Positions 30,460 through 38,756 of a stretch of DNA of 38,756 nucleotides are shown here, one piece after another (the stretch's first letter is position 1; each line of letters starts with the position of its first letter). The stretch comes from Schinkia azotoformans LMG 9581 (lineage in GTDB: Bacteria; Bacillota; Bacilli; Bacillales; Bacillaceae_J), in NCBI RefSeq assembly GCF_000307855.1, contig NZ_AJLR01000110.1:1-38756 (forward strand), written 5' to 3'. The translations under genes and the position numbers were made by a program. A model generated the notes under the pieces. The model searched no databases. It saw only the letters and a program-made list of their open reading frames with translations, and was not told the DNA's origin.

Positions 30460-33400
30460 TTATTCTTTTGAGATCAAATCCTTCTCATCTATCGAAGAAT
30501 GCACACTATCATTCAGCTTATCGTATCTTACCTTTCGATATCTTGTCATTCCTGTACCTGCTGGAACAAGCTTACCGATGATAACATTTTCTTTAAGCCC
30601 TAACAGTTCATCGCGCTTTCCTTTGATTGCAGCATCTGTTAACACCCGTGTTGTTTCTTGGAATGAAGCTGCTGATAGGAACGATTCTGTTTCTAGAGAT
30701 GCCTTAGTTATACCGAGAAGAACCGGTCTTGCGACAGCTGGTCGACCACCCTGCAATAGGACAGATTTATTTGCTTCTTTAAATTGATGGATATCCAGCA
30801 ATGAACCTGGAAGCACATCACTATCACCAGCATCAACAACACGTACTTTACGAAGCATTTGGCGAACCATAACTTCAACGTGTTTATCACCAATTTCTAC
30901 CCCTTGCATACGATAAACCTTCTGTACTTCACGCAGCAAGTATTCCTGAACGCCATCCACACCACGAACTTTTAATAATTCCTTAGGATCAATAGAACCT
31001 TCAGTTAATTCCTGTCCAGCAACTACTCGGTCACCTTCAGCAACTTTCAGTCTTGAACCGTATGGAGCTGTGTAGGAGCGGCTTTCAACCTGACCTTGAA
31101 TAACGATTTCTTGTTTATCTTTAACTTCATTAATTTGTGAAACAATCCCTGGTATTTCAGAAATAACTGCTTGACCTTTAGGATTACGTGCTTCAAATAA
31201 TTCTTGAATACGCGGTAAACCTTGTGTGATGTCATCTCCCGCAACCCCGCCGGTATGGAATGTACGCATCGTTAACTGTGTACCAGGCTCCCCGATTGAT
31301 TGAGCAGCGATAATACCAACAGCTTCTCCAACTTCCACATCCTGACCAGTTGCCAAGTTGCGACCATAACACTTCTTACAAACACCAGCACGTGTATCGC
31401 AAGTAAAGGCTGAACGGATTTTCACCTGTTCTACACCTGAATCCGCAATCTGTGTAGCGATGTCTTCGGTGATTAGCTCATTGCGTTTGATGATGACTTC
31501 ATTTGTTTCAGGATGCTTAACCGTTTCAAAAGATGTACGTCCAACTAAACGTTCATATAAATTTTCAATTGTTTCTGTACCATCTTTAAGTGCACTGACA
31601 ATTAGGCCTCGGTCTGTTTTACAGTCATCTTCACGAACGATAACATCCTGTGCAACATCAACAAGACGTCTTGTTAAATAACCTGAGTCGGCTGTCTTTA
31701 AGGCAGTATCAGCAAGACCTTTACGAGCACCGTGTGTAGAGATGAAGTACTCTAATACGGTTAAACCTTCACGGAAGCTTGATTTAATCGGTAACTCAAT
31801 AATTCGACCAGCCGGGTTAGCCATAAGTCCACGCATACCTGCCAGCTGAGTAAAGTTAGAGGCGTTACCACGAGCTCCTGAGTCACTCATCATGAAGATT
31901 GGGTTTCTTATATCTAAGCTATCCATTAGTTTCTTTTGGATTTCGTCCTTTGCCGTACTCCAAATTGAGATTACGCGATCATAGCGTTCTTCATCTGTGA
32001 TTAAACCGCGTCTGAATTGCTTCATAACGTTCGCAATCTTATCTTCGGCTTTCTCAAGGATTTCCTGTTTCTCAGGTAATACTACGATGTCAGCAACCCC
32101 AACCGTAATACCAGCTTTAGTAGAATACTTAAAGCCAAGGTCTTTCATGCGGTCTAACATTTTTGAAGTTTCAGTGATATGAAATCTCTTAAATACTTCA
32201 GCAATGATGTTTCCTAAATACTTTTTCTTGAAAGGCGATACTAAGTCACGGCTTTCAATCTCTTCTTTAATATTTGTTCCAACTGGGACAAAATATGTTT
32301 CAGGCGTTTTAACCTCTAAGTTTTCCTTTGTTGGTTCATTAATGTATGGGAACGATTTTGGCAGGATTTCATTAAAAATCAATTTCCCTACAGTTGTTAA
32401 TAATAACATTCCATTTTGCTCAGCCGTAAATGTTGAATTGCTCAAGGAACCAGCAGCTACCGCAACACGTGTATGTAAATGCACATAACCGTTATAATAA
32501 GCAATCAACGCTTCGTTAGTATCCTTGAAAATCATTCCTTCACCAACGGCGCCAGCACGTTCAATTGTTAAATAGTAATTTCCAAGAACCATATCCTGTG
32601 ATGGTGTAACAACTGGCTTTCCATCCTTAGGGTTCAAGATGTTTTGAGCGGCAAGCATCAATAACCTCGCCTCAGCTTGTGCTTCAGCAGACAATGGTAC
32701 GTGAACAGCCATTTGGTCTCCGTCAAAGTCAGCGTTATAAGCTGTACATACTAACGGATGGAGGCGAATTGCACGACCTTCAACAAGTGTAGGTTCAAAT
32801 GCTTGAATACCTAATCTGTGTAGTGTAGGGGCACGGTTTAATAGAACTGGGTGTTCTTTAATAACCTCTTCCAACACGTCCCAAACCTCAGGCTGAACTC
32901 TCTCAATCTTACGCTTAGCGCTCTTAATATTATGAGCCAACCCTTTACCAACAAGTTCCTTCATTACAAACGGCTTAAATAGCTCAAGTGCCATTTCCTT
33001 CGGCAATCCACATTGGAACATTTTAAGGTTTGGACCTACTACGATTACGGAACGACCAGAGTAGTCAACACGTTTACCCAAAAGGTTTTGACGGAAACGA
33101 CCTTGCTTCCCTTTTAACATATGTGACAATGATTTCAACGGACGATTTCCTGGTCCGGTTACAGGTCGACCACGGCGACCATTATCAATTAATGCATCAA
33201 CCGCTTCCTGCAGCATTCTTTTTTCGTTTTGAACGATAATGCTTGGGGCACCTAAATCTAATAGACGTTTTAGGCGGTTATTACGGTTGATTACCCGACG
33301 ATATAGGTCGTTAAGGTCAGACGTAGCAAAACGACCACCATCCAATTGAACCATTGGGCGCAATTCCGGCGGAATAACTGGAAGAACATCTAGGATCATC

Positions 33401-34074
33401 CATGATGGATCATTCCCTGAGTTACGGAATGCTTCAAGAACCTCTAGTCGTTTAATCGCACGTGTACGACGTTGCCCTTGAGCAGTGCGCAATTCTTCTT
33501 TTAATTGATCGACTTCTTTATCTAAATCAATATCTTGTAGCAGCTTACGGATCGCTTCTGCACCCATTTGAGCTTGGAAGGATTGACCGTACTTTTCACG
33601 GTATGTTCGATATTCCTTCTCTGAAAGCAGCTGTTTCTTTTCTAACGCTGTATTTCCTGCATCTGTTACTACATAAGATGCGAAATAAATAACCTCTTCA
33701 AGCGCGCGAGGGGACATGTCCAAAGCTAATCCCATACGGCTTGGAATTCCCTTGAAATACCAAATATGTGATACTGGCGCAGCTAATTCGATATGGCCCA
33801 TACGGTCACGACGAACTTTGGCACGAGTTACCTCAACACCACAGCGATCACATACAACACCTTTATAACGCACTCTTTTATATTTTCCGCAATGACATTC
33901 CCAGTCCTTTGTTGGACCAAAAATACGTTCACAGAATAAGCCGTCTTTTTCCGGCTTTAAAGTACGGTAATTAATTGTTTCCGGTTTTTTCACTTCTCCA
34001 AATGACCATGAACGGATTTTATCAGGTGAAGCTAAACCAATTTTCATATATTCAAAATTATTTACATCCAGCAA
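30460..34074 (-). CDS. rpoC: DNA-directed RNA polymerase subunit beta'
   Basis: 1204 aa, close to B. subtilis. The N-terminal zinc ribbon has Cys60, Cys62, Cys75 and Cys78. The catalytic [12 protein letters not shown] loop, which holds the Mg ions, lies at about residue 450. The second zinc site ([11 protein letters not shown]) and the trigger-loop region ([18 protein letters not shown]) follow. The short Firmicutes form lacks the large enterobacterial insertion. It starts with TTG (34074), with GGGAGGT 7 nt upstream. It lies 98 bp after rpoB. Confidence 0.98.
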   Translation of the reverse strand: MLDVNNFEYMKIGLASPDKIRSWSFGEVKKPETINYRTLKPEKDGLFCERIFGPTKDWECHCGKYKRVRYKGVVCDRCGVEVTRAKVRRDRMGHIELAAPVSHIWYFKGIPSRMGLALDMSPRALEEVIYFASYVVTDAGNTALEKKQLLSEKEYRTYREKYGQSFQAQMGAEAIRKLLQDIDLDKEVDQLKEELRTAQGQRRTRAIKRLEVLEAFRNSGNDPSWMILDVLPVIPPELRPMVQLDGGRFATSDLNDLYRRVINRNNRLKRLLDLGAPSIIVQNEKRMLQEAVDALIDNGRRGRPVTGPGNRPLKSLSHMLKGKQGRFRQNLLGKRVDYSGRSVIVVGPNLKMFQCGLPKEMALELFKPFVMKELVGKGLAHNIKSAKRKIERVQPEVWDVLEEVIKEHPVLLNRAPTLHRLGIQAFEPTLVEGRAIRLHPLVCTAYNADFDGDQMAVHVPLSAEAQAEARLLMLAAQNILNPKDGKPVVTPSQDMVLGNYYLTIERAGAVGEGMIFKDTNEALIAYYNGYVHLHTRVAVAAGSLSNSTFTAEQNGMLLLTTVGKLIFNEILPKSFPYINEPTKENLEVKTPETYFVPVGTNIKEEIESRDLVSPFKKKYLGNIIAEVFKRFHITETSKMLDRMKDLGFKYSTKAGITVGVADIVVLPEKQEILEKAEDKIANVMKQFRRGLITDEERYDRVISIWSTAKDEIQKKLMDSLDIRNPIFMMSDSGARGNASNFTQLAGMRGLMANPAGRIIELPIKSSFREGLTVLEYFISTHGARKGLADTALKTADSGYLTRRLVDVAQDVIVREDDCKTDRGLIVSALKDGTETIENLYERLVGRTSFETVKHPETNEVIIKRNELITEDIATQIADSGVEQVKIRSAFTCDTRAGVCKKCYGRNLATGQDVEVGEAVGIIAAQSIGEPGTQLTMRTFHTGGVAGDDITQGLPRIQELFEARNPKGQAVISEIPGIVSQINEVKDKQEIVIQGQVESRSYTAPYGSRLKVAEGDRVVAGQELTEGSIDPKELLKVRGVDGVQEYLLREVQKVYRMQGVEIGDKHVEVMVRQMLRKVRVVDAGDSDVLPGSLLDIHQFKEANKSVLLQGGRPAVARPVLLGITKASLETESFLSAASFQETTRVLTDAAIKGKRDELLGLKENVIIGKLVPAGTGMTRYRKVRYDKLNDSVHSSIDEKDLISKE

Positions 34075-34106
34075 GGGGCCTACCTCCCTTATAAAGTGAA
34101 ACTACA

Positions 34107-34138
34107 GACTGCCTCAGGATTTATGATCTGAGACAGCC
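34107..34138 (-). promoter_or_regulatory. Hairpin in the rpoB-rpoC spacer
   Basis: On the minus strand GGCTGTCTCAG (34138-34128) pairs with CTGAGGCAGTC (34117-34107), 11 bp including two G-U pairs, around a 10-nt loop. It can extend toward CTA/TAG. There is no T-run. The G-U pairs fit RNA on the sense strand. Confidence 0.55.
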
Positions 34139-34172
34139 TAGTCGTTTTCATTGCAATTATAATTAGTGGTAA

Positions 34173-37100
34173 TTATTCAACAGGTGTAACATCTTTTTCT
34201 TCAGTAAGGGTCGATTCATTTGTATCTAATACAGCAACATCGCGACCGTCCTCTTCATCGTCGAAATCGCGTAATTCAATTTCCTCTTCATTACTAGATA
34301 ACATCTTAACATCCATGCCCAAACTTTGAAGTTCTTTGATTAAAACCTTAAAGGATTCAGGCACCCCTGGTTCAGGTACACTTTCACCTTTAACAATAGC
34401 TTCATATGTCTTCACACGTCCCACAACGTCATCAGACTTAACAGTTAAAATTTCTTGTAAAGTATAGGCTGCCCCATATGCTTCAAGCGCCCAAACTTCC
34501 ATTTCCCCGAAACGCTGTCCGCCAAATTGTGCTTTACCACCAAGCGGCTGTTGCGTAACAAGTGAGTATGGTCCAGTAGAACGAGCATGAAGTTTGTCAT
34601 CAACCATGTGAGCAAGCTTAATCATATACATGATCCCTACTGAAACACGGTTATCAAACGGTTCACCAGTACGGCCATCGTAAAGGATCGTTTTGGCATC
34701 TCTAGCCATCCCAGCCTCTTCGATTGTTGCCCATACATCCTCTTCAGTTGCACCATCAAACACTGGTGAAGCCACATGGATTCCAAGATAACGCGCAGCC
34801 ATACCTAAGTGCAATTCAAGAACCTGCCCGATATTCATACGAGATGGTACGCCGAGCGGATTTAACATGATATCAATCGGTGTTCCATCCGGTAAGAAAG
34901 GCATATCCTCTTCCGGAAGTATTCTTGAAATTACCCCTTTGTTACCATGTCGTCCTGCCATCTTGTCGCCTTCATGAATTTTACGCTTCTGCACGATAAA
35001 GACGCGAACTAATTGGTTAACGCCAGGAGGCAATTCATCTCCATCTTCACGGTTGAAGATTCTTACGTCAAGAATAATACCGCCGCCACCATGTGGTACT
35101 CGTAATGATGTATCACGTACTTCACGAGCTTTTTCACCGAAAATAGCATGTAGTAATCTTTCTTCAGCTGTTAGTTCTGTTACGCCCTTTGGCGTTACTT
35201 TTCCAACTAGCAAATCTCCATCCTTAACCTCAGCACCGATTCGAATTATTCCTCTTTCGTCAAGATTACGGAGTGCATCTTCACCGACATTCGGAATATC
35301 TCTTGTGATTTCCTCGGGTCCAAGCTTCGTATCACGTGCTTCAGATTCATACTCTTCAATGTGGATCGATGTATAAACATCATCCTTCACAAGGCGCTCA
35401 CTCATAATGATGGCATCCTCGTAGTTATATCCGTCCCATGTCATAAAGCCAACTAGCACATTTCGTCCTAGCGCTAGTTCGCCCTTATCCATTGACGGAC
35501 CATCAGCAAGGATTTCGCCTTTTTTGACTTCATCGCCAACTGTAACAATCGGGCGTTGGTTATAGCATGTTCCTTGGTTTGAACGTTTGAATTTCAACAG
35601 TTCATATTTATCAAGGTTTCCTTTTACAGTTTGACCGTCTACCTCTGAATAACGACGAACATGAACAAATCCAGCTTCTACATGTTCAACAATTCCGTCA
35701 TACTTACAAATAACAGCAGCACCGGAGTCTTTGCCGTCAACATATTCCATACCAGTTCCGACAATTGGTGCTTCCGGATTCATTAATGGAACAGCTTGAC
35801 GTTGCATGTTCGCTCCCATGAGCGCACGGTTAGAGTCGTCATTTTCTAAGAAAGGAATACACGCAGTCGCTGCAGATACTACCTGTTTAGGCGAAACGTC
35901 CATATAGTCTACACGGTCTTTTTTAACTACTGTATTTTCACCACGGAAACGAACAACAACTTCCTCATCGAGGAATTCACCTTCATCTGATAGGAGAGCA
36001 TTCGCTTGCGCAACAATATAATTATCCTCTTCATCTGCAGTTAAGTAATCGATTTGATTTGTAACCTTACCAGTTTCAGGGTCGACCCTACGATATGGCG
36101 TTTCTATAAATCCAAATGTATTTACTTTTGCATAGGAAGATAGTGAGTTAATCAATCCAATATTCGGACCTTCAGGCGTTTCAATCGGACACATACGGCC
36201 GTAGTGTGAATAGTGAACATCACGCACTTCAAAGCCGGCACGTTCACGAGTTAAACCACCTGGTCCTAATGCAGATAAACGACGTTTATGAGTCAATTCT
36301 GCAAGCGGATTTGTTTGGTCCATAAATTGTGAAAGCTGTGAGCTTCCGAAGAATTCTTTAATCGCCGCGATCACTGGACGTATATTAATTAACGCCTGCG
36401 GTGTAATATTATTTGCATCTTGGATAGACATCCGTTCACGTACAACACGTTCCATACGAGACAGACCAATTCTGAATTGGTTTTGTAAAAGTTCTCCAAC
36501 CGAACGCAAACGACGGTTACCTAAATGGTCAATGTCATCTGTATCCCCTACATGATGTAAAAGATTAAAGAAATAACTGATAGATGCAAGAATATCAGCA
36601 GGTGTAATATTTTTTATGCTTACATCGATGTTTGAATTGCCAATGACATTGATCACTTTTTCTCCATCTTGATCCTTTGGAGCAAAAATTTTGATGGATT
36701 GAACAGTAATATCTTCATCAATGACGCCGCCATGCGGCTTCAAAACTTTAAAACCGATATTATTTTCAAGATAAGGTAAAATTCTATCAAGCGTACGGCG
36801 ATCTAACACCGTGCCCTTTTCAACCAACACTTCTCCTGTTTCTGGATCTACTAAAGTTTCAGCAACACGTTGGTTAAATAGACGATTCTTAATATGAAGC
36901 TTCTTATTAATCTTGTAACGTCCAACATTTGCCAAGTCATAGCGTTTTGGATCAAAGAAGCGTGAAATTAATAAACTTTTAGCGTTTTCTACTGTAGGTG
37001 GTTCACCAGGGCGAAGTCGCTCATAGATTTCTAACAAAGCTTTTTCGGTAGTCTCCGTATTGTCTTTGTCCAGCGTATTTCTTAAATACTCATTCTCACC

Positions 37101-37733
37101 CAGTAATTCAATAATTTCTTGGTCATTACCAAAGCCAAGAGCACGCAATAGAACTGTTACAGGTAATTTACGCGTACGATCAATACGAACATAAACTACA
37201 TCTTTAGCATCAGTTTCATATTCAAGCCAAGCTCCACGGTTCGGGATTACAGTCGCTGTAAAGCCCTTTTTACCATTTTTATCAATCTTACCACTATAGT
37301 AGACACTTGGTGAGCGAACAAGCTGAGAAACGATAACACGTTCAGCCCCGTTAATAACAAAGGTTCCTGTTTCTGTCATTAAAGGGAAGTCACCCATAAA
37401 TACATCTTGTTCTTTTACTTCACCTGTTTCCTTGTTGATTAAACGAACCTTCACTCTTAAAGGTGCAGAGTATGTAACATCTCGTTGTTTTGATTCACCA
37501 ACAGAATATTTTGGCTCACCTAAACTATAATCAATAAATTCAAGTGATAGGTTACCAGTAAAATCCTCAATCGGAGAAATATCTTGGAACATTTCTCTGA
37601 GCCCCTCATCTAGGAACCACTGATAAGATGAGAGTTGAATTTCGATAAGATTTGGTAATTCTAGCACCTCGCTAATTCGCGCATAGCTCCTGCGCTGGCG
37701 GTGGCGTCCATACTGAATTAGTTGACCCGTCAA
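34173..37733 (-). CDS. rpoB: DNA-directed RNA polymerase subunit beta
   Basis: 1186 aa from the TTG at 37733. The rifampicin-binding segment ([20 protein letters not shown] then [11 protein letters not shown], about residues 455-490) has the usual susceptible residues. C-terminal parts include [15 protein letters not shown] and the [20 protein letters not shown] clamp connector region. The frame is open to a GTG at 37742, but that GTG abuts the GAGGGG site; the TTG is 8 nt from it and gives the familiar (M)[19 protein letters not shown] start. The acidic C-terminal tail is typical of Bacilli. Confidence 0.97.
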   Translation of the reverse strand: MTGQLIQYGRHRQRRSYARISEVLELPNLIEIQLSSYQWFLDEGLREMFQDISPIEDFTGNLSLEFIDYSLGEPKYSVGESKQRDVTYSAPLRVKVRLINKETGEVKEQDVFMGDFPLMTETGTFVINGAERVIVSQLVRSPSVYYSGKIDKNGKKGFTATVIPNRGAWLEYETDAKDVVYVRIDRTRKLPVTVLLRALGFGNDQEIIELLGENEYLRNTLDKDNTETTEKALLEIYERLRPGEPPTVENAKSLLISRFFDPKRYDLANVGRYKINKKLHIKNRLFNQRVAETLVDPETGEVLVEKGTVLDRRTLDRILPYLENNIGFKVLKPHGGVIDEDITVQSIKIFAPKDQDGEKVINVIGNSNIDVSIKNITPADILASISYFFNLLHHVGDTDDIDHLGNRRLRSVGELLQNQFRIGLSRMERVVRERMSIQDANNITPQALINIRPVIAAIKEFFGSSQLSQFMDQTNPLAELTHKRRLSALGPGGLTRERAGFEVRDVHYSHYGRMCPIETPEGPNIGLINSLSSYAKVNTFGFIETPYRRVDPETGKVTNQIDYLTADEEDNYIVAQANALLSDEGEFLDEEVVVRFRGENTVVKKDRVDYMDVSPKQVVSAATACIPFLENDDSNRALMGANMQRQAVPLMNPEAPIVGTGMEYVDGKDSGAAVICKYDGIVEHVEAGFVHVRRYSEVDGQTVKGNLDKYELLKFKRSNQGTCYNQRPIVTVGDEVKKGEILADGPSMDKGELALGRNVLVGFMTWDGYNYEDAIIMSERLVKDDVYTSIHIEEYESEARDTKLGPEEITRDIPNVGEDALRNLDERGIIRIGAEVKDGDLLVGKVTPKGVTELTAEERLLHAIFGEKAREVRDTSLRVPHGGGGIILDVRIFNREDGDELPPGVNQLVRVFIVQKRKIHEGDKMAGRHGNKGVISRILPEEDMPFLPDGTPIDIMLNPLGVPSRMNIGQVLELHLGMAARYLGIHVASPVFDGATEEDVWATIEEAGMARDAKTILYDGRTGEPFDNRVSVGIMYMIKLAHMVDDKLHARSTGPYSLVTQQPLGGKAQFGGQRFGEMEVWALEAYGAAYTLQEILTVKSDDVVGRVKTYEAIVKGESVPEPGVPESFKVLIKELQSLGMDVKMLSSNEEEIELRDFDDEEDGRDVAVLDTNESTLTEEKDVTPVE

Positions 37734-37747
37734 CTGATTCACCCCTC

Positions 37748-37767
37748 AAAATAAAACGTTTTATTTT
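37748..37767. other. Perfect 20-bp palindrome beside the rpoB ribosome binding site
   Basis: AAAATAAAACGTTTTATTTT lies immediately upstream of the GAGGGG site of rpoB. As RNA it could form a weak AU hairpin next to the ribosome binding site; as DNA it could be a protein site. No function is established. Confidence 0.6.
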
Positions 37768-37975
37768 AAAAAGCACAAATATCTTTAATAAAAAGATCTT
37801 TGAGCCGTGTTACCGATAAAACAGATCCCTTTTACAAAGAAAAAAGGCTTCTAAACAATCAAAAGCACACTAAAGACAAAAATTCCATTTTATTAGCATT
37901 ACCAATAGGTATACTTTTATACACTTTGTTGTAAATTTGCCTATTATTGGTGTATACATTCATTGGCATTTTATA

Positions 37976-38004
37976 ATCTTATCACAACGAAAAAAAACCG
38001 TCAA
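37976..38004 (-). promoter_or_regulatory. Sigma-A promoter of rpoB-rpoC
   Basis: TTGACG (38004-37999) and TAAGAT (37981-37976) with a 17-bp, T-rich spacer. The -35 overlaps the rsmC stop codon. The transcript leader is about 240 nt and contains pairable segments (TATACAC with GTGTATA, and ACCAATA with TATTGGT), suggesting a structured 5' UTR. Nothing coding is seen in this 267-bp spacer. Confidence 0.75.
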
Positions 38005-38603
38005 CTTTTTTTTGATTTTATGATATAATATCCCTTTTTCTTTGCAACAACTTCAACTTCATTAAAAAGAGACTTCAATTTTTCAATGGCAGATGGGGCC
38101 CCTTGCTTTTTCTGAATGACAATCCACAGTTCCCCATTATCAGCTAAATGTTGATACGATTGTTCGAAAATTTCGTGGACTACCTTTTTCCCCGCCCGAA
38201 TCGGGGGGTTGCTGACAATAATGGCAAATGAGTGATCCTTCACATTTTCAAAGAGATTACTTTGGTAAATCAAAACATTATTAATTTTATTCTGTTCGCT
38301 GTTTTTTCTTGCTAACTGCAATGCTCTTTCATTTACATCTACCATTTCAACCTGACGATCCAGGTTTTCTTTTGCAAGCGTAAGACCAATCGGCCCATAC
38401 CCACAGCCTACATCTAATATATTCCCCCGGGTAGCAGGCATCATAATTGAATCGATTAATAATTTTGAACCAAAATCAATTTCACTTTTCGAGAATACTC
38501 CTAAGTCTGATGTGAAAATAAAAGAATGGCCTTTGAGTTTATATTCAAAGGTGAAAGGCTTGCTTTCTACGGAAGGATTACTTGAATAGTAATGGTCGGT
38601 CAT
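38001..38603 (-). CDS. rsmC: Class I SAM-dependent methyltransferase, RsmC/YbxB-like
   Basis: 200 aa from the ATG at 38603. Rossmann methyltransferase: SAM-binding DVGCGYGPIG (64-73), acidic end of strand 2 at VDVNERAL, and the NPPI motif (132-135) typical of N-methylation of guanine in RNA or of glutamine. Similar to B. subtilis YbxB and to the C-terminal half of enteric RsmC, so 16S rRNA m2G methylation is a reasonable inference. The frame is open to 38684, but that part covers a terminator. GGGGG lies 13 nt before the ATG, a longer spacing than usual. No own promoter is visible; read-through from rplJL is likely. Confidence 0.88.
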   Translation of the reverse strand: MTDHYYSSNPSVESKPFTFEYKLKGHSFIFTSDLGVFSKSEIDFGSKLLIDSIMMPATRGNILDVGCGYGPIGLTLAKENLDRQVEMVDVNERALQLARKNSEQNKINNVLIYQSNLFENVKDHSFAIIVSNPPIRAGKKVVHEIFEQSYQHLADNGELWIVIQKKQGAPSAIEKLKSLFNEVEVVAKKKGYYIIKSKKS

Positions 38604-38632
38604 TTGTAATGCACAACCCCCTTTTGATAGTA

Positions 38633-38663
38633 TAAAAAAAAGCTCACTCAAATGAGCAAGCTT
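38633..38663 (-). terminator. Terminator or attenuator upstream of rsmC (rplL side)
   Basis: On the minus strand AAGCTTGCTCA (38663-38653) pairs with TGAGTGAGCTT (38650-38640), including two G-U pairs, 2-nt loop, then eight T residues (38640-38633). It would end the transcript from the off-window upstream genes, expected from gene order to be rplJ-rplL, with some read-through into rsmC. Confidence 0.85.
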
Positions 38664-38688
38664 TCTCTTTAGAAGATTGAACAAAGAT

Positions 38689-38756
38689 CAAATACGCCTT
38701 GGCGTATTTGCGCCCAGATTTTTTCGAGCTTGCTCGAAAAACTACCTTTGAAAATC
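38689..38756 (+). repeat. Structured interspersed repeat, copy D (cut by the window end)
   Basis: Stem 1 CAAATACGCC/GGCGTATTTG (38689-38698 with 38701-38710), then the CAGATTTT arm, the TTTTTCGAG-CTTG-CTCGAAAAA hairpin and the start of the AAAATC return arm at the window end. It is nearly identical to copy A in this part and has the same orientation as the other three copies. Confidence 0.9.

Overview
The window is a chromosomal segment of an endospore-forming Bacillaceae species (Bacillus sensu lato; I cannot fix the genus). The evidence is Bacillus subtilis-like gene order and protein sequence throughout, sporulation and germination genes (pdaB, kbaA, gerD, cwlD), sigma-A, sigma-E and sigma-G type promoters, strong GGAGG ribosome binding sites, and frequent TTG/GTG starts. 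Almost every gene is on the minus strand, so transcription runs from high to low coordinates. Only pdaB and gerD point the other way.

Read in the direction of transcription (38756 down to 1), the window first holds the rplL-side terminator, rsmC, rpoB and rpoC. The str operon follows (rplGB, rpsL, rpsG, fusA, tuf). Next comes the long S10-spc-alpha ribosomal protein run: rpsJ through rplO, then secY, adk, map, a KOW protein, infA, rpmJ, rpsM, rpsK, rpoA and rplQ. Then come the ECF vitamin-transporter energizing module with truA (ecfA1, ecfA2, ecfT, truA) and rplM-rpsI. A sporulation-flavoured block follows: ybaK, cwlD, salA, gerD, kbaA, pdaB and a small conserved-looking ORF. The lowest 310 bases carry three tandem promoters and the leader of an rRNA operon whose 16S gene lies just outside the window.

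Most of this is textbook Firmicutes core genome: ribosome, RNA polymerase, Sec translocon, translation factors, and their linked operons. The unexpected content lies in the spaces between operons. A structured repeat of about 120 bp occurs four times (2158-2341, 5568-5691, 10240-10357, and 38689 to the window end), always in the same orientation. Paired substitutions in three of its stems preserve base pairing, and its wobble pairs and CUUG loops fit folding of the plus strand, which is antisense to most neighbouring genes. One copy reads into kbaA and creates a false N-terminal extension. Another overlaps the rplQ stop codon. I do not know a published name for this family.

Other points of interest are a likely six-residue in-frame deletion in the normally invariant ribosomal protein uS9 (rpsI), three rRNA promoters spaced 73 and 74 bp apart, and several intercistronic hairpins (rpoB-rpoC, rplGB-rpsL, secY-adk, rpoA leader, S10 leader) that look like regulatory or processing elements. 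Start sites were chosen from ribosome binding sites and remembered family lengths; where this shortens a longer open frame, the entry says so.
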